From the NCBI RefSeq assembly GCF_051628905.1, contig NZ_CP157575.1, positions 310,001-374,000 of the forward strand: a DNA stretch of 64,000 nucleotides, given 5' to 3'. The stretch is from Asaia sp037151935. Lineage in GTDB: Bacteria > Pseudomonadota > Alphaproteobacteria > Acetobacterales > Acetobacteraceae. Positions 7,517-15,554 of the stretch are shown here, one piece after another (the first letter of the stretch is position 1; each line of letters begins with the position of its first letter). Below the pieces are notes generated by a model. That model was not told where the DNA came from, did not search any database, and saw only the letters and a list, made by a program, of their open reading frames with translations. The position numbers were made by a program, and so were the translations under genes.

Positions 7517-8326
7517 ATGGAAGCCATACTCGATTCCGGTTTCTGTCCCATTGTCGACAGCACCGGCAGGCTCTGCGCGTTCGGGTGCGATAATGCCTTT
7601 CTCTCCGCCCGGCTGACCGCTTCAACCTCCATGCCCGAGCTGCCGGTGAGTAACCTCGCCACGCCGCAAGGTGCCCCTGCGACCGCATGGCGTGCGCCGG
7701 GACGTGTGGCCGCGGTCACGCTCGAACCGGGCGGGGTGGTGGACTGGCGGTGTTTCTCGCTGCATCGCACCAACCTGACCGGCACCGCGCAATGGTCCGT
7801 GAAGATCTGGCGCGGCGCGACATTTGCCGATGATTCGGGGTTGCTGGCCGCCGATGTGCGCGACGGGCAAGTGGTCATGATGCTAGATGCTGCAACACCG
7901 GGCGACCGGGTCACGATCCTGATCGCCGATGCGCAGAACCCTGACGGCTTCCTGTCCATCCCGCTGGCCTATGCCGGGCCACTCTGGCAGCCGCAGCGCA
8001 ATATGGCCTGGAGCAGCGGAGAGAGTGCCGAGAGCGGGGCCGATACGGTCACGAGCCTGTCGGGCGTGGAATACGTCACCTTGCGATGGCAACGGCGCGT
8101 GCTGCGCATCGAGCACCAGTCTCTCGGCACCGAGGAACTGCCACAGAGCCGCGCCATGCTTGCCCTCGGGCGAACAGGAGCGAATATCCTGTTTCTGCCC
8201 GATCCGGGGGCGGGCACGCGCAGTGGCGATGCGGTGTTCGGGCGGATCGAGGCGGGCGAGATCACCTCATCGGCAGGAGCGGCCAACCGCCGCGCCCTCA
8301 CTCTCACGATAAGGGAGCGATTATGA
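7517..8326 (+). CDS. Phage protein of the tail-fibre module, unknown
   Basis: 269 residues, beginning 3 bases after the previous stop and ending in an ATGA overlap with the next gene, so it belongs to one operon. The composition is beta-rich, with few Lys and many Gly, Ala and Thr, as in virion proteins. No membrane segment or signal peptide is present. No family is recognised; the role in the tail or baseplate is inferred only from position. Confidence 0.55.
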   Translation: MEAILDSGFCPIVDSTGRLCAFGCDNAFLSARLTASTSMPELPVSNLATPQGAPATAWRAPGRVAAVTLEPGGVVDWRCFSLHRTNLTGTAQWSVKIWRGATFADDSGLLAADVRDGQVVMMLDAATPGDRVTILIADAQNPDGFLSIPLAYAGPLWQPQRNMAWSSGESAESGADTVTSLSGVEYVTLRWQRRVLRIEHQSLGTEELPQSRAMLALGRTGANILFLPDPGAGTRSGDAVFGRIEAGEITSSAGAANRRALTLTIRERL

Positions 8327-9051
8327 TGGCAATGCTTGGCAATTTTGTGCTAGAAAGCGCGAACAATCCGGGAACAAGCGCGTTCATCCTGAGCGGTGCC
8401 CCTGCCGGGCGTCGCAACTGGTCGGGCGCGTTCCCTGATGGTGAGGTCTATTACTTCGCCGATGACGGCACCCAGGCCGAATGGGGCATCGATCGCCTGA
8501 TGCATGGCATACCGGCCAGCATTTCACGCGATACCGTGCTCGGCACCACGCAAGACAAGACGGCACGTCTCAACTTCACCGGGACCACGTTCGTCTATCC
8601 CGCCCTGCCCGCCGAATATGCCGTGCCCGTGCCGGTGATACAGGGCATGAGCGTCGTGCCCGACCGTTCATGGAACGCCCGGACCATGACGCTGGGCAGC
8701 GTGGATATCACCCTTACCGGCCCTGCCCTGCGCGCCGAGTTCAGTGCCACGTTACGGCTCACCGATACCGGGGCCAACGACACAACGTGGCAGGTCGCAC
8801 GGGCGATCATGGCAATCCACACACTCGATGCCCAAGGTAACGCGTCCGCCCAGACCACTGCGGCGGCGGGGAGCAATCTGCGCATCGACCGTTTCTTTTT
8901 CCTCGGCATGCGGGCCTCGACGCTGGCCCATGCCAGCCCCGGTACGACGCTGCGCCTTGTGGCCAGCGTGCAGGTGCCGGGCAGTTCCAGCGCCTCGACC
9001 GTGTTCGGCATGGCGCTGCAGGACGGTGCGTTCAACTGGCTCAACAGCTGA
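8323..9051 (+). CDS. Phage protein of the tail-fibre module, unknown
   Basis: 242 residues starting at the ATG that overlaps the preceding stop (8323-8326); GGGAG lies just upstream. The frame is open further upstream to 8086, but that part is a shadow of the previous gene. The sequence is beta-rich (GEVYYFADDGTQAEWGI, GSVDITLTGPALRAEFSATL), consistent with a virion structural component. No family is recognised. Confidence 0.55.
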   Translation: MMAMLGNFVLESANNPGTSAFILSGAPAGRRNWSGAFPDGEVYYFADDGTQAEWGIDRLMHGIPASISRDTVLGTTQDKTARLNFTGTTFVYPALPAEYAVPVPVIQGMSVVPDRSWNARTMTLGSVDITLTGPALRAEFSATLRLTDTGANDTTWQVARAIMAIHTLDAQGNASAQTTAAAGSNLRIDRFFFLGMRASTLAHASPGTTLRLVASVQVPGSSSASTVFGMALQDGAFNWLNS

Positions 9052-9098
9052 GCCTTTCCCCTGCCCGGTAGACGGGCAGGATCGACGGAGACATCATC

Positions 9099-9614
9099 AT
9101 GACATGGCGACCCAGCGCCAATATCCTCCGCCCCGGTTACGGGGCGGGTGGAGGCGCTTGCCCTTCTTCCAGATCCGCCCTCGTCTGGCCCTCTGCGGCC
9201 CTTCATAGCGGATGCGATTACAGCATCGATTTCGACAGCCTGCTGGCACCGGGCGAGTTTATCACCTCTTTCGAGTTCGCCGCCGGTTCGGCCGCCGATC
9301 AGGCCTGGATCAACCTCTTCGGCACCATAGCCACTGCCTGGCTGCGATGGAAAAGCCCCGGCCTCCACACCGTGGTCGTCTGCGCGCTCTCCAGCCACGG
9401 TAACAGCTATCAGGTCGACATTGCCATTACGGTCGGCACACGACCCACGCTCTTTCCCGTACCTCTCCCGCCCGCACCGGAACCCCCCACTGCCACACTG
9501 ACCAGCGAGGCAATGGATGCATGGCTCGGCTCCCTGCCAACAGACCCCGGCGAGACCGGAACAGGCTGGTGGAACAATGCGGGCATACCGACACGAACAG
9601 GAAATCTGTCATGA
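9099..9614 (+). CDS. Phage protein of the tail-fibre module, unknown
   Basis: 171 residues from ATG 9099 with GGAG upstream. The middle (SIDFDSLLAPGEFITSFEF, DQAWINLFGTIATAWLRW) is aromatic and beta-rich. A Pro-rich linker (VPLPPAPEPP) separates it from a short tail. Its stop overlaps the start of the next gene by ATGA. No family is recognised; membership of the virion module rests on spacing and composition. Confidence 0.55.
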   Translation: MTWRPSANILRPGYGAGGGACPSSRSALVWPSAALHSGCDYSIDFDSLLAPGEFITSFEFAAGSAADQAWINLFGTIATAWLRWKSPGLHTVVVCALSSHGNSYQVDIAITVGTRPTLFPVPLPPAPEPPTATLTSEAMDAWLGSLPTDPGETGTGWWNNAGIPTRTGNLS

Positions 9615-10630
9615 CGAAACCATCCTCTCCCTGGGGCGCAAGGCTGCTCATGACGGGCCTCTTGCTGTTCATGATGCCGGGGGTTCAGGCCGCGACGCAA
9701 TTCGTGCCGCCCAACGGCCTGCCGCTCGATACGCCGCTCGGGCCGGATCGTAACGCCGATGGATCTGCTGCGATCTCGTTTCGCACCATGGGGCGGGATA
9801 TCGCGAAGAACGCGACCGACCTGACCAATCTGCGGGAGACGGCTGTGACCAAGGAGGCTCTGGCCAGTGCGCTCACCCCGTATCTGACTGGCAATTCTGC
9901 GGATGCACGCTATGCCACGCCCTCCAGCGTGACAGCGGCGGTCAAGGTCGAGACTGATCGCGCTACGAGCGCCGAGCAAAGCCAGGCCAGAGATCTGGCA
10001 AACCTGCGTGATGCCGCCGTGACCGGGGAGGCTCTGACCGCGAGCCTCGCTCCTTACCTAACCGGCACTTCCGCCGATGCCCGCTACGCCACGCCCGCCA
10101 GCGTGACAGCAGCGGTCAAGGCCGAGACCGATCGGGCAACGAGCGCCGAGCAGACCAAACTAGATAAAGCAGACGCCGCCGCGGCCTATCTGCCGTTTGC
10201 CGGTGGAGACACGACGGGACCGGTCAACGGTCTGTCGGTATATCGCAATCTCTTCGGGTCCAGCGCCTCCGGGGCAAGTGTCATCCTGACATCGGATAAT
10301 ACCGGCGTGCTTACCGGCGCGAATTGCTTTGTCATCCCGACCGGTGGCGTGACGCGGATGGATGTGACCGTGGTCGGCATATCGAGCAACGGAACGGACG
10401 CGGTGCTACAGACCTTCTCCGGTCTGGCAGCGCGCAACATTGGCAGCGCGGCGATGCTGGCGCGTGCAGGCAATGACACAACCTACCCCGCTTTCGGAAG
10501 CTCGCAAGCGTGGTCGGTCGTGCTGGGCGTCGATGCGCCGACAAGATGCGTCTCTCTCACCGGCAAAGGCGCCGGCACAGGATCGTGGAAATGGCGCGCT
10601 TCCATCCGCTACGAGACGCTTGTGCCGTGA
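9611..10630 (+). CDS. Repeat-containing fibre-like phage protein with N-terminal signal-like segment
   Basis: 339 residues from ATG 9611 (4-base overlap with the previous stop). The first 27 residues form an apparent signal peptide (LLMTGLLLFMMPGVQA). Residues about 80-180 hold two near-identical copies of a 57-residue unit: DLTNLRETAVTKEALASAL then TPYLTGNSADARYATP, against DLANLRDAAVTGEALTASL then APYLTGTSADARYATP. The repeats continue with SVTAAVKxETDRATSAEQ, a trimeric coiled-coil-like shaft. The C-terminal part (residues 200-339) looks like a beta-rich tip. A signal peptide is unusual on a tail fibre and may point to a surface-displayed product. Confidence 0.6.
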   Translation: MTKPSSPWGARLLMTGLLLFMMPGVQAATQFVPPNGLPLDTPLGPDRNADGSAAISFRTMGRDIAKNATDLTNLRETAVTKEALASALTPYLTGNSADARYATPSSVTAAVKVETDRATSAEQSQARDLANLRDAAVTGEALTASLAPYLTGTSADARYATPASVTAAVKAETDRATSAEQTKLDKADAAAAYLPFAGGDTTGPVNGLSVYRNLFGSSASGASVILTSDNTGVLTGANCFVIPTGGVTRMDVTVVGISSNGTDAVLQTFSGLAARNIGSAAMLARAGNDTTYPAFGSSQAWSVVLGVDAPTRCVSLTGKGAGTGSWKWRASIRYETLVP

Positions 10631-10713
10631 GGGTTGTGGGGATCTGTCAGGGCGGGATTTGTCTGACCGCCCGCTCTCAATCTCTTCGAAAACCGCACCG
10701 GGAGAGCGCAGCC

Positions 10714-10983
10714 ATGCCTGAAAACCTCACCCCGCAGCCCTGGTGGGTTGCGGTTCTCGGCGGCCTGCTTTTCACCATCCGCTGGCTGATCGGCTTCGGG
10801 GCGTCGAGCGCGAAAGCCACCATCGAATCACAGCGTCAGGACCTCGACCGGCTGAACGCCCGCGTGGACAGGCTGGAAGAACGCGAGAAGGAGTATCTCG
10901 CGTTGATCGAGGAGTTGCGGGCGCAGAATGCGATCCTGCGCAAGGCTTTTGATCATAGGGGTGTGGTACGCCCTTCACCTTAA
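10714..10983 (+). CDS. Small membrane protein with coiled coil (lysis-related candidate)
   Basis: 89 residues from ATG 10714, preceded by GGGAGAG. One membrane helix (WWVAVLGGLLFTIRWLIGFG) is followed by a charged coiled coil (LDRLNARVDRLEEREKEY). One helix plus coiled coil is the layout of phage Rz-type spanins and of some small phage membrane proteins. The position between the fibre genes and lysozyme supports a lysis role, but no outer-membrane partner is visible. Confidence 0.5.
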   Translation: MPENLTPQPWWVAVLGGLLFTIRWLIGFGASSAKATIESQRQDLDRLNARVDRLEEREKEYLALIEELRAQNAILRKAFDHRGVVRPSP

Positions 10984-11079
10984 CGGAATCTTCTGACCTT
11001 GGACTAAAGCGTTGCTGCCAGATACATCATACAGGCAGGGAAATTTACGGTACGGTCCTGAAGATCAGAAGGAGGAAAA

Positions 11080-11838
11080 ATGGCTGACGAGGAAGGTATT
11101 TTGCCGCATGAGGATGACGTTTTCGGTAGTCTTAACCGCCTCAATTCCTTGCTCGAGAAGCTAGACGAGCGGGCACTTGTTCTCTCCCTTGCGGCGTTCG
11201 CCGAAGAGGAGTTGCGTGATCTAATTAAGGTCTACCTTATGCCAGGGGAGGCCGCTAACAAGATGCTCGAAGGGTTCAGTGCGCCGCTAGGTACCCTATC
11301 GGCACGAATAAGGATGGCACAGGCTTTAGGTTTGCTGACGCCGCATCAGGCGAATGATCTTGACCGACTAAGGAAAATTCGAAACGAGTTCGCACACAGT
11401 TGGGAGCCGGTATCGTTCACTGACCAGAGGATCGCCACCCTTATTAGAGCCCTGAACTTTCACTCGCTCGATGACCATTATCCAGAAACACCCCTCGACA
11501 AGGTACGAACGTCGATCGGCCTTCTTCTTCTCGAACTCAGAGTTACTGCTCAAAGGGTGCGGAAACGTGGTGGCGCAACGCTGAGGGGGCAGCACATTAT
11601 AGCTGGGGTTCCGGGTGATTTGGATGAACAGATGACGACATGTAGGCGTCGCTTGACAGAGATCCAGGAAGAGCTTGGATCGGCGAGTGGAGATCGACGC
11701 CGCTTCCTTCTCGCGGCTAGGCACCGGTGGGAAGGTATGTTGGAGATTGTTCGGCTTAACGCGCCACGTGCGAGGCAGGATGAAGTGAGAGTAATTCAGT
11801 CCGAATTGAACGCCTGGACTCGGGACCCTGATTACTGA
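11080..11838 (+). CDS. MltR family protein
   Basis: 252 residues with AGGAGG 7 bases before ATG 11080. Residues about 30-130 match the MltR (mannitol operon repressor) fold: AAFAEEELRDLIKVYL, APLGTLSARIRMAQALGLL and the signature LRKIRNEFAHS. The C-terminal 110 residues are helical and basic, and not recognised. Family members often act in regulation, but the biochemical role is poorly defined. There are no mannitol genes nearby. Its base composition is more AT-rich than the neighbouring phage genes. Sitting alone between the fibre and lysis genes, it behaves like a lysogenic cargo (moron) gene, possibly regulatory or defensive. Confidence 0.7.
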   Translation: MADEEGILPHEDDVFGSLNRLNSLLEKLDERALVLSLAAFAEEELRDLIKVYLMPGEAANKMLEGFSAPLGTLSARIRMAQALGLLTPHQANDLDRLRKIRNEFAHSWEPVSFTDQRIATLIRALNFHSLDDHYPETPLDKVRTSIGLLLLELRVTAQRVRKRGGATLRGQHIIAGVPGDLDEQMTTCRRRLTEIQEELGSASGDRRRFLLAARHRWEGMLEIVRLNAPRARQDEVRVIQSELNAWTRDPDY

Positions 11839-11956
11839 TGTCTGACCACGACAACTGAGGTAAAGGCACCGCTTGCTAGGAGGCGACCGGATCGATTTGT
11901 AATCATAACAAATCGGACTCGGGAGTGGGCCCTATAACTCGCTAGACTTGATATCC

Positions 11957-11982
11957 AAGCCGCCCCACCTGGGCGGTTTTTT
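11957..11982 (+). terminator. Rho-independent terminator
   Basis: CCGCCC at 11960-11965 pairs with GGGCGG at 11971-11976, followed by six T. It sits between the MltR-like gene and lysozyme copy A. Confidence 0.8.
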
Positions 11983-12001
11983 CGTTCTGGAGACTCATCT
12001 G

Positions 12002-12496
12002 ATGAGCAATGCGCTCAACATTGCCACGGCGCTTTTGCGTCGGGACGATTTCGAGGGGCTGCGTCTTGCGCCCTATCTTTGCCCTGCGGGGTACTGGACG
12101 ATTGGCTATGGCAATCGTGCCCTGACCGATGGGTCGCCGGTTACGCGGCTGACGGAGCCGATCAGTGAGAGTGAGGCCGTGGCCTTGCTGGAGCGCACGG
12201 TGGCCGGGTTGCAGCGGGTTCTGGCTGATATGGTCACCGTGCCGCTTCTGCCCTGGCAGGAAGGGGCTTTGCTGTCCTGGCAGTATAATGTCGGGAGTGC
12301 CGCTGTGCGGGGTTCGACATTGCTGCGGCTGCTCAACCAGCGGCTCTACACGGCGGCGGGGCAGCAGCTTCTGCGGTGGGACAAGGCGACGGCGAATGGC
12401 CGTCTGATTCCCCTGCCCGGCCTTCAGCGTCGCCGCCGTATCGAGCTTTCTGTCTATCAGGGCCGCCCTGTTTCGGGTGTGCCGTTTACGGTCTGA
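12002..12496 (+). CDS. Phage lysozyme, GH24 family (copy A)
   Basis: 164 residues from ATG 12002 with CTGGAG as ribosome site. It cleaves the glycan strand of peptidoglycan to release phage. The GH24 catalytic layout Glu-(8)-Cys/Asp-(5)-Thr is present in FEGLRLAPYLCPAGYWTIGY: E, C nine residues later, T six after that, the Glu-Cys-Thr triad also known from P1-type lysozymes. Conserved PLLPWQEGALLSWQYNVG and the C-terminal WDKATANGR complete the domain. No export signal is visible, so it would depend on the adjacent holin candidate. A partial duplicate is at 14938. Confidence 0.9.
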   Translation: MSNALNIATALLRRDDFEGLRLAPYLCPAGYWTIGYGNRALTDGSPVTRLTEPISESEAVALLERTVAGLQRVLADMVTVPLLPWQEGALLSWQYNVGSAAVRGSTLLRLLNQRLYTAAGQQLLRWDKATANGRLIPLPGLQRRRRIELSVYQGRPVSGVPFTV

Positions 12497-12544
12497 TCGA
12501 CCGCCTCTTCTCTTCCCCACAATCGACTATGAGGACACACTGCC

Positions 12545-12769
12545 ATGACATTAGACTGGCAAAGCCTTTACGCGTCCGTACTCCCGTTCATTCCGGCTGA
12601 GATTGCGGCCGATCTGACGCTGATCGGTACGTTTCTGGTTTCGCTCTGCGCTGTGATTGCACGGTTCTGGCCAAAGCCTGCGAAAGGTTCGAAGTGGCTG
12701 ACCATCTATTGTTTGGTCAATCGTATCGGCATGAATTCTCGGCACGCCGTTAATCTGAACAACGATTAG
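12545..12769 (+). CDS. Holin-like small membrane protein (copy A), 3' end altered by IS insertion
   Basis: 74 residues with one clear membrane segment (LTLIGTFLVSLCAVIARFW) followed by basic residues, encoded 48 bases after the lysozyme. This pairing suggests a holin or pinholin. Its TAG stop (12767-12769) is formed by the target site plus the first base of the IS element, so the last residues differ from copy B at 15318, which ends DDISTQE. Function is inferred from position and topology only. Confidence 0.55.
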   Translation: MTLDWQSLYASVLPFIPAEIAADLTLIGTFLVSLCAVIARFWPKPAKGSKWLTIYCLVNRIGMNSRHAVNLNND

Positions 12770-13598
12770 GCTCAGGCCTCATAGCCAAAACAAGACTGTT
12801 GCGGCGAGGCAGACTGCGGAGAAGAAGACGGTCGGGCGTCTGTCGTAGCGTGTTGCGACCCGTCTCCAGTCCTTGAGCCTGCCGAACATGATCTCGATAC
12901 GGTTGCGTCTTTTGTATTTCCGTTTGTCTTATTTGACCGGTTCTGAACGAGATTTTCGGCCAGGAATACAGGGTTTGATCCCTTTCTCCTCCAAGGCATC
13001 CCTGAACCAGTCAGCGTCATAGCCCCGGTCTGCCAGCATCCATTCGGCTGATGGCAGACTGTCCAGAAGGGCAGCGGCACCAGTATAATCACTGATCTGA
13101 CCTACTGTCATGAAGAAGTCGAGCGGACGTCCGTTCCGGTCAGTGACAGCATGCAGCTTCGTATTCATCCCGCCTTTGGTCCGCCCGATCAAACGGCTTG
13201 GGCCCCCTTTTTTAACCGCAGGCTCGAAGCCGTGCGATGGGCCTTGAGATTAGGTCGCATCAATCATGATTGTCTGAGGCTCTGCCTTGCCAGTAGCCAA
13301 TCCCTCCATCATGCGGATGAAGATCCCCATAGCACTCCAGCGCTTCCAGCGGTTGTAGAGCGTCTTGTGTGGACCGTATTCCCGAGGCGCATCACGCCAG
13401 CGCAGACCATTTCTGTTCACGAAAATGATCCCGCTCAACACACGACGATCATCAACGCGAGGTTTGCCATGCCTCTTCGGGAAAAAGGGCCGCAAACGAT
13501 CCATCTGCTCTTACGTCAGCCAATACAGGTCACTCATCTTCAGTCTCCTCACAGAGCCTGAATCAGATCTCCGCCATCAAATCAATGGGTCCTGAGCC
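12769..13598 (-). mobile_element. IS5-family insertion sequence, degraded (830 bp)
   Basis: The ends are inverted repeats (GGCTCAGGcctcatag on the left; GGCTCAGGacccattg read inward from the right), flanked by TA on both sides (12767-12768 and 13599-13600). The minus-strand transposase carries recognisable IS5/IS427-type blocks: RPFFPKRHGKPRVDDRRVL, NRNGLRWRDAPREYGPHKTL, GRTKGGMNTKLHAVTD and LADRGYDADWFRDAL. It is broken: TAA at 13511-13513 is codon 9 after the ATG at 13537, another TAA lies at 12929-12931, and the two halves are in different frames. It is non-autonomous. Confidence 0.85.
12779..13537 (-). pseudogene. IS5-family transposase pseudogene
   Basis: The transposase reading of the element above runs from ATG at 13535-13537 to TGA at 12779-12781. 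Two nonsense codons (13511-13513, 12929-12931) and a frame change near 13195-13245 prevent a full-length product, although the halves of this IS group may normally be joined by frameshifting. The C-terminal catalytic part (EIMFGRLKDWRRVATRYD) is still readable after the second stop. Confidence 0.85.
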
Positions 13599-13710
13599 TA
13601 GCAGGGGTCCCGACTGTGCACGCTACGTCTGCTTCGAGGAAGCCTTGGGCTACGCTATAGCGTCCGATATGAGCTCGGGAGTTGACGGTCTTTGGGCTTC
13701 CTATTCCTCC

Positions 13711-14262
13711 TCATTCAGTCGCATCATCTCGGCGAAGGCCTTTGATCACCAGCATAATGGCCGCACGTTCGCAGGATGATCCGGCAGGCGATAGTCCACC
13801 ATCAAGAGCCAACGTGGCGAGGCCGTGAACAGCGGCCCAGCAGGCGAGTGTCGCGGCCTCAACGTTATCGGGCGCGACTTGCCGAACCCTTCGGACCATG
13901 ACGCCATATGCATTGTCTTCAACAGGTGGTGGCCCGCCATCATGTCCGGCGAACATCAGGCGGAAAAGCTTAGGCTGACTCCGGGCGAAAGCGACATAGG
14001 CCTCGCCCTGTGCAAGCAGGGCCTTTTGGGCATCCGGCTGTTGATCTGCCGCCAGTAATACTTCGCGAAGCATCTCGAAGCCATGCTGGGCTACAGCGGC
14101 CAGAAGAGCCTCCTTGTCTCGAAAATGTCGGTAGGGCGCCATAGCTGACACGCCAGCCTCGCGAGCTACGGCGCGCAGCCCCACTGCCTCTCCTCGCTCG
14201 AGAGACGCCAAAGCTGCGGCGACAAGGCGTGTCCGCAGAGCGCTGGAAACGGAATCATTCAT
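13711..14262 (-). CDS. TetR/AcrR family transcriptional regulator
   Basis: 183 residues from ATG 14260-14262. The N-terminal HTH is clear (GLRAVAREAGVSAMAPYRHF then RDKEALLAAVAQHG). The C-terminal part (MFAGHDGGPP, CWAAVHGLATLALDG) matches the WHG-type TetR ligand-binding domain. It is divergent from the DUF4188 gene 58 bases away. A palindromic site in between overlaps its own start, so it most likely represses itself and its neighbour. The frame extends upstream to 14337, but that would run through the operator and is rejected. The pair sits between the two lysis cassettes. Confidence 0.88.
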   Translation of the reverse strand: MNDSVSSALRTRLVAAALASLERGEAVGLRAVAREAGVSAMAPYRHFRDKEALLAAVAQHGFEMLREVLLAADQQPDAQKALLAQGEAYVAFARSQPKLFRLMFAGHDGGPPPVEDNAYGVMVRRVRQVAPDNVEAATLACWAAVHGLATLALDGGLSPAGSSCERAAIMLVIKGLRRDDATE

Positions 14263-14304
14263 GTTTACAATGTACACCAAACTCAATACGCTTACATTGT
14301 AAAC
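14263..14304. promoter_or_regulatory. Divergent TetR operator
   Basis: A perfect 12-bp inverted repeat, GTTTACAATGTA (14263-14274) and TACATTGTAAAC (14293-14304), with an 18-base spacer. Each arm is itself near-palindromic (TTACAnTGTAA), so this may be two dimer sites, one beside each start codon. The location between tetR and the DUF4188 gene fits autorepression with joint control. Confidence 0.75.
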
Positions 14305-14320
14305 TCCATGGAGCTGCATC

Positions 14321-14818
14321 ATGCAAGCCGCAATCAACCGCCAATCCGTCGACCTTTCTGCTTACCCAGATCTCGTGATGATCATGCTCGGTTTCCGGAT
14401 GCGAGGCTTGCGCAGCCTGCCTGCCATGCGACGGATCGGGCAGGGATTGGCGCAAATGGCTCGTGATCGCCCAGATGGCCTGCTTGCTGACGAGGGGATG
14501 CGGTTCAGTTTGACGCATATCGGCTTTCGTCAATACTGGCGCGATATGGATGCGCTCGAGCGTTTTACGCGCAGCGAACCGCATGCCGACTGGTGGCGCC
14601 GTATACGAGAGATGACGGCGGGTGCGGGTTTTTGGCATGAAACCTATCACGCCCGTGGCGGTATCGAGGCCGTATACGTCGGGATGGATCAACCTGTTGG
14701 CTTGCAGCATTTCGCCCCTGAGAGAAGCCCAACGGGGCCTTTCGCCTCGGCTCGGTCGAGAATTCAGGGGGGCGCTGCAAACGCACCAGCGCAGCACGCG
14801 CCTGAACCAGTGGAATGA
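14321..14818 (+). CDS. DUF4188 family protein (putative monooxygenase-like)
   Basis: 165 residues from ATG 14321 with GGAG upstream. It matches the DUF4188 pattern: MIMLGFRMRGLRSLPAMRRI, then IGFRQYWRDMDALERFTRS, then GFWHETYHARGGIEAVYVGM. The family has a ferredoxin-like alpha/beta fold related to small heme-type monooxygenases and aldoxime dehydratase relatives, but no activity is established. It is divergently controlled with tetR, suggesting a response to a small molecule. The C-terminal 25 residues look like a non-homologous extension into the phage repeat boundary. Confidence 0.75.
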   Translation: MQAAINRQSVDLSAYPDLVMIMLGFRMRGLRSLPAMRRIGQGLAQMARDRPDGLLADEGMRFSLTHIGFRQYWRDMDALERFTRSEPHADWWRRIREMTAGAGFWHETYHARGGIEAVYVGMDQPVGLQHFAPERSPTGPFASARSRIQGGAANAPAQHAPEPVE

Positions 14819-14891
14819 ATGCGCTCCGGTATCCCTAATATCGACCTGAATATTCTCGACTGACCCCAATAGCCGACGATGATCTCAACCC

Positions 14892-14916
14892 AAGCCGCCC
14901 CAACCGGGCGGCTTTT
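14892..14916 (+). terminator. Terminator-like hairpin before lysis copy B
   Basis: AAGCCGCCC (14892-14900) pairs with GGGCGGCTT (14906-14914), followed by TTTTC. It is the duplicate of the hairpin at 11957 and is followed by the same CGTTCTGGAGA ribosome-site sequence. Confidence 0.7.
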
Positions 14917-14937
14917 CTCGTTCTGGAGACATGATTG

Positions 14938-15273
14938 ATGATCGCTTCATTGGAAATCGCTCTGGCGCTTCTGCGTCGGGACGATATCGAGGGGCTGCGT
15001 CTTGCGCCCTATCTCTGCCCGGCCGGGTATTGGACCATCGGGATTGGCAATCGCTTCCTCGGTGATGGCTCACCCGTCACGGCTGTCACGAAACCCGTTA
15101 CAGAAACCGAGGCGCTCGATCTTGCAGGCAAAACGCTGGCCGGGCTGCGCCAGACACTGCTCGAAGCGGTGCATGTTTCGCTGGCTCCGTGGCAGGAGGG
15201 GGCGCTCCTGTCGTGGCAGTTCAATGTGGGCAGTGCCGCCATGCTGCGGGTGTGCCGTTTACGGTCTGACTGA
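14938..15273 (+). pseudogene. Phage lysozyme GH24 (copy B), 3'-deleted
   Basis: The N-terminal 104 residues closely match copy A, including the Glu-Cys-Thr catalytic layout and APWQEGALLSWQFNVGSAA. After ATGCTGCGG the sequence jumps to GTGTGCCGTTTACGGTCTGA, which in copy A lies about 170 bases further on, just at its stop. The deletion shifts the frame, giving the tail LRVCRLRSD and removing about 50 C-terminal residues that complete the lysozyme fold. It is probably inactive. Confidence 0.85.
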
Positions 15274-15317
15274 CCGTCTCTCTTCTTCCCTACAATCGAA
15301 TATGAGGACACACTGCC

Positions 15318-15554
15318 ATGATATTGGAGTGGCAAAGTCTTTACGCGTCCGTACTTCCGTTTACTCCGGCCGAGATTGCGGCCGATCTGACGCTGATCGG
15401 AACGTTTCTGGTTTCGCTCTGCTCAGTGATTGCGCGGTTCTGGCCACGGCCTGCGAAGGGCTCAAAATGCTATGGACTATACAGGCTGGTCAATTGTATC
15501 GCCATGAACAGCGGGTACGCGACCAATATCGATGATATATCGACACAAGAGTAA
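15318..15554 (+). CDS. Holin-like small membrane protein (copy B)
   Basis: 78 residues, a near copy of the protein at 12545 (QSLYASVLPFTPAEIAADL, LIGTFLVSLCSVIARFWPRP). One membrane segment is followed by a basic tail, with an intact 3' end (DDISTQE). The upstream spacer with GAGGACACACTGCC is shared with copy A. It may be the functional holin now that copy A is altered by an IS, but it follows a deleted lysozyme. Confidence 0.55.
   Translation: MILEWQSLYASVLPFTPAEIAADLTLIGTFLVSLCSVIARFWPRPAKGSKCYGLYRLVNCIAMNSGYATNIDDISTQE

Noticed and set aside
8086..8322. Longer start for the gene at 8323
   Set aside because: The extension overlaps the preceding gene entirely; the ATGA junction is the natural start.
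13711..14337. Upstream start for TetR at 14337
   Set aside because: The extension would be coded through the operator and overlap the divergent gene's start.
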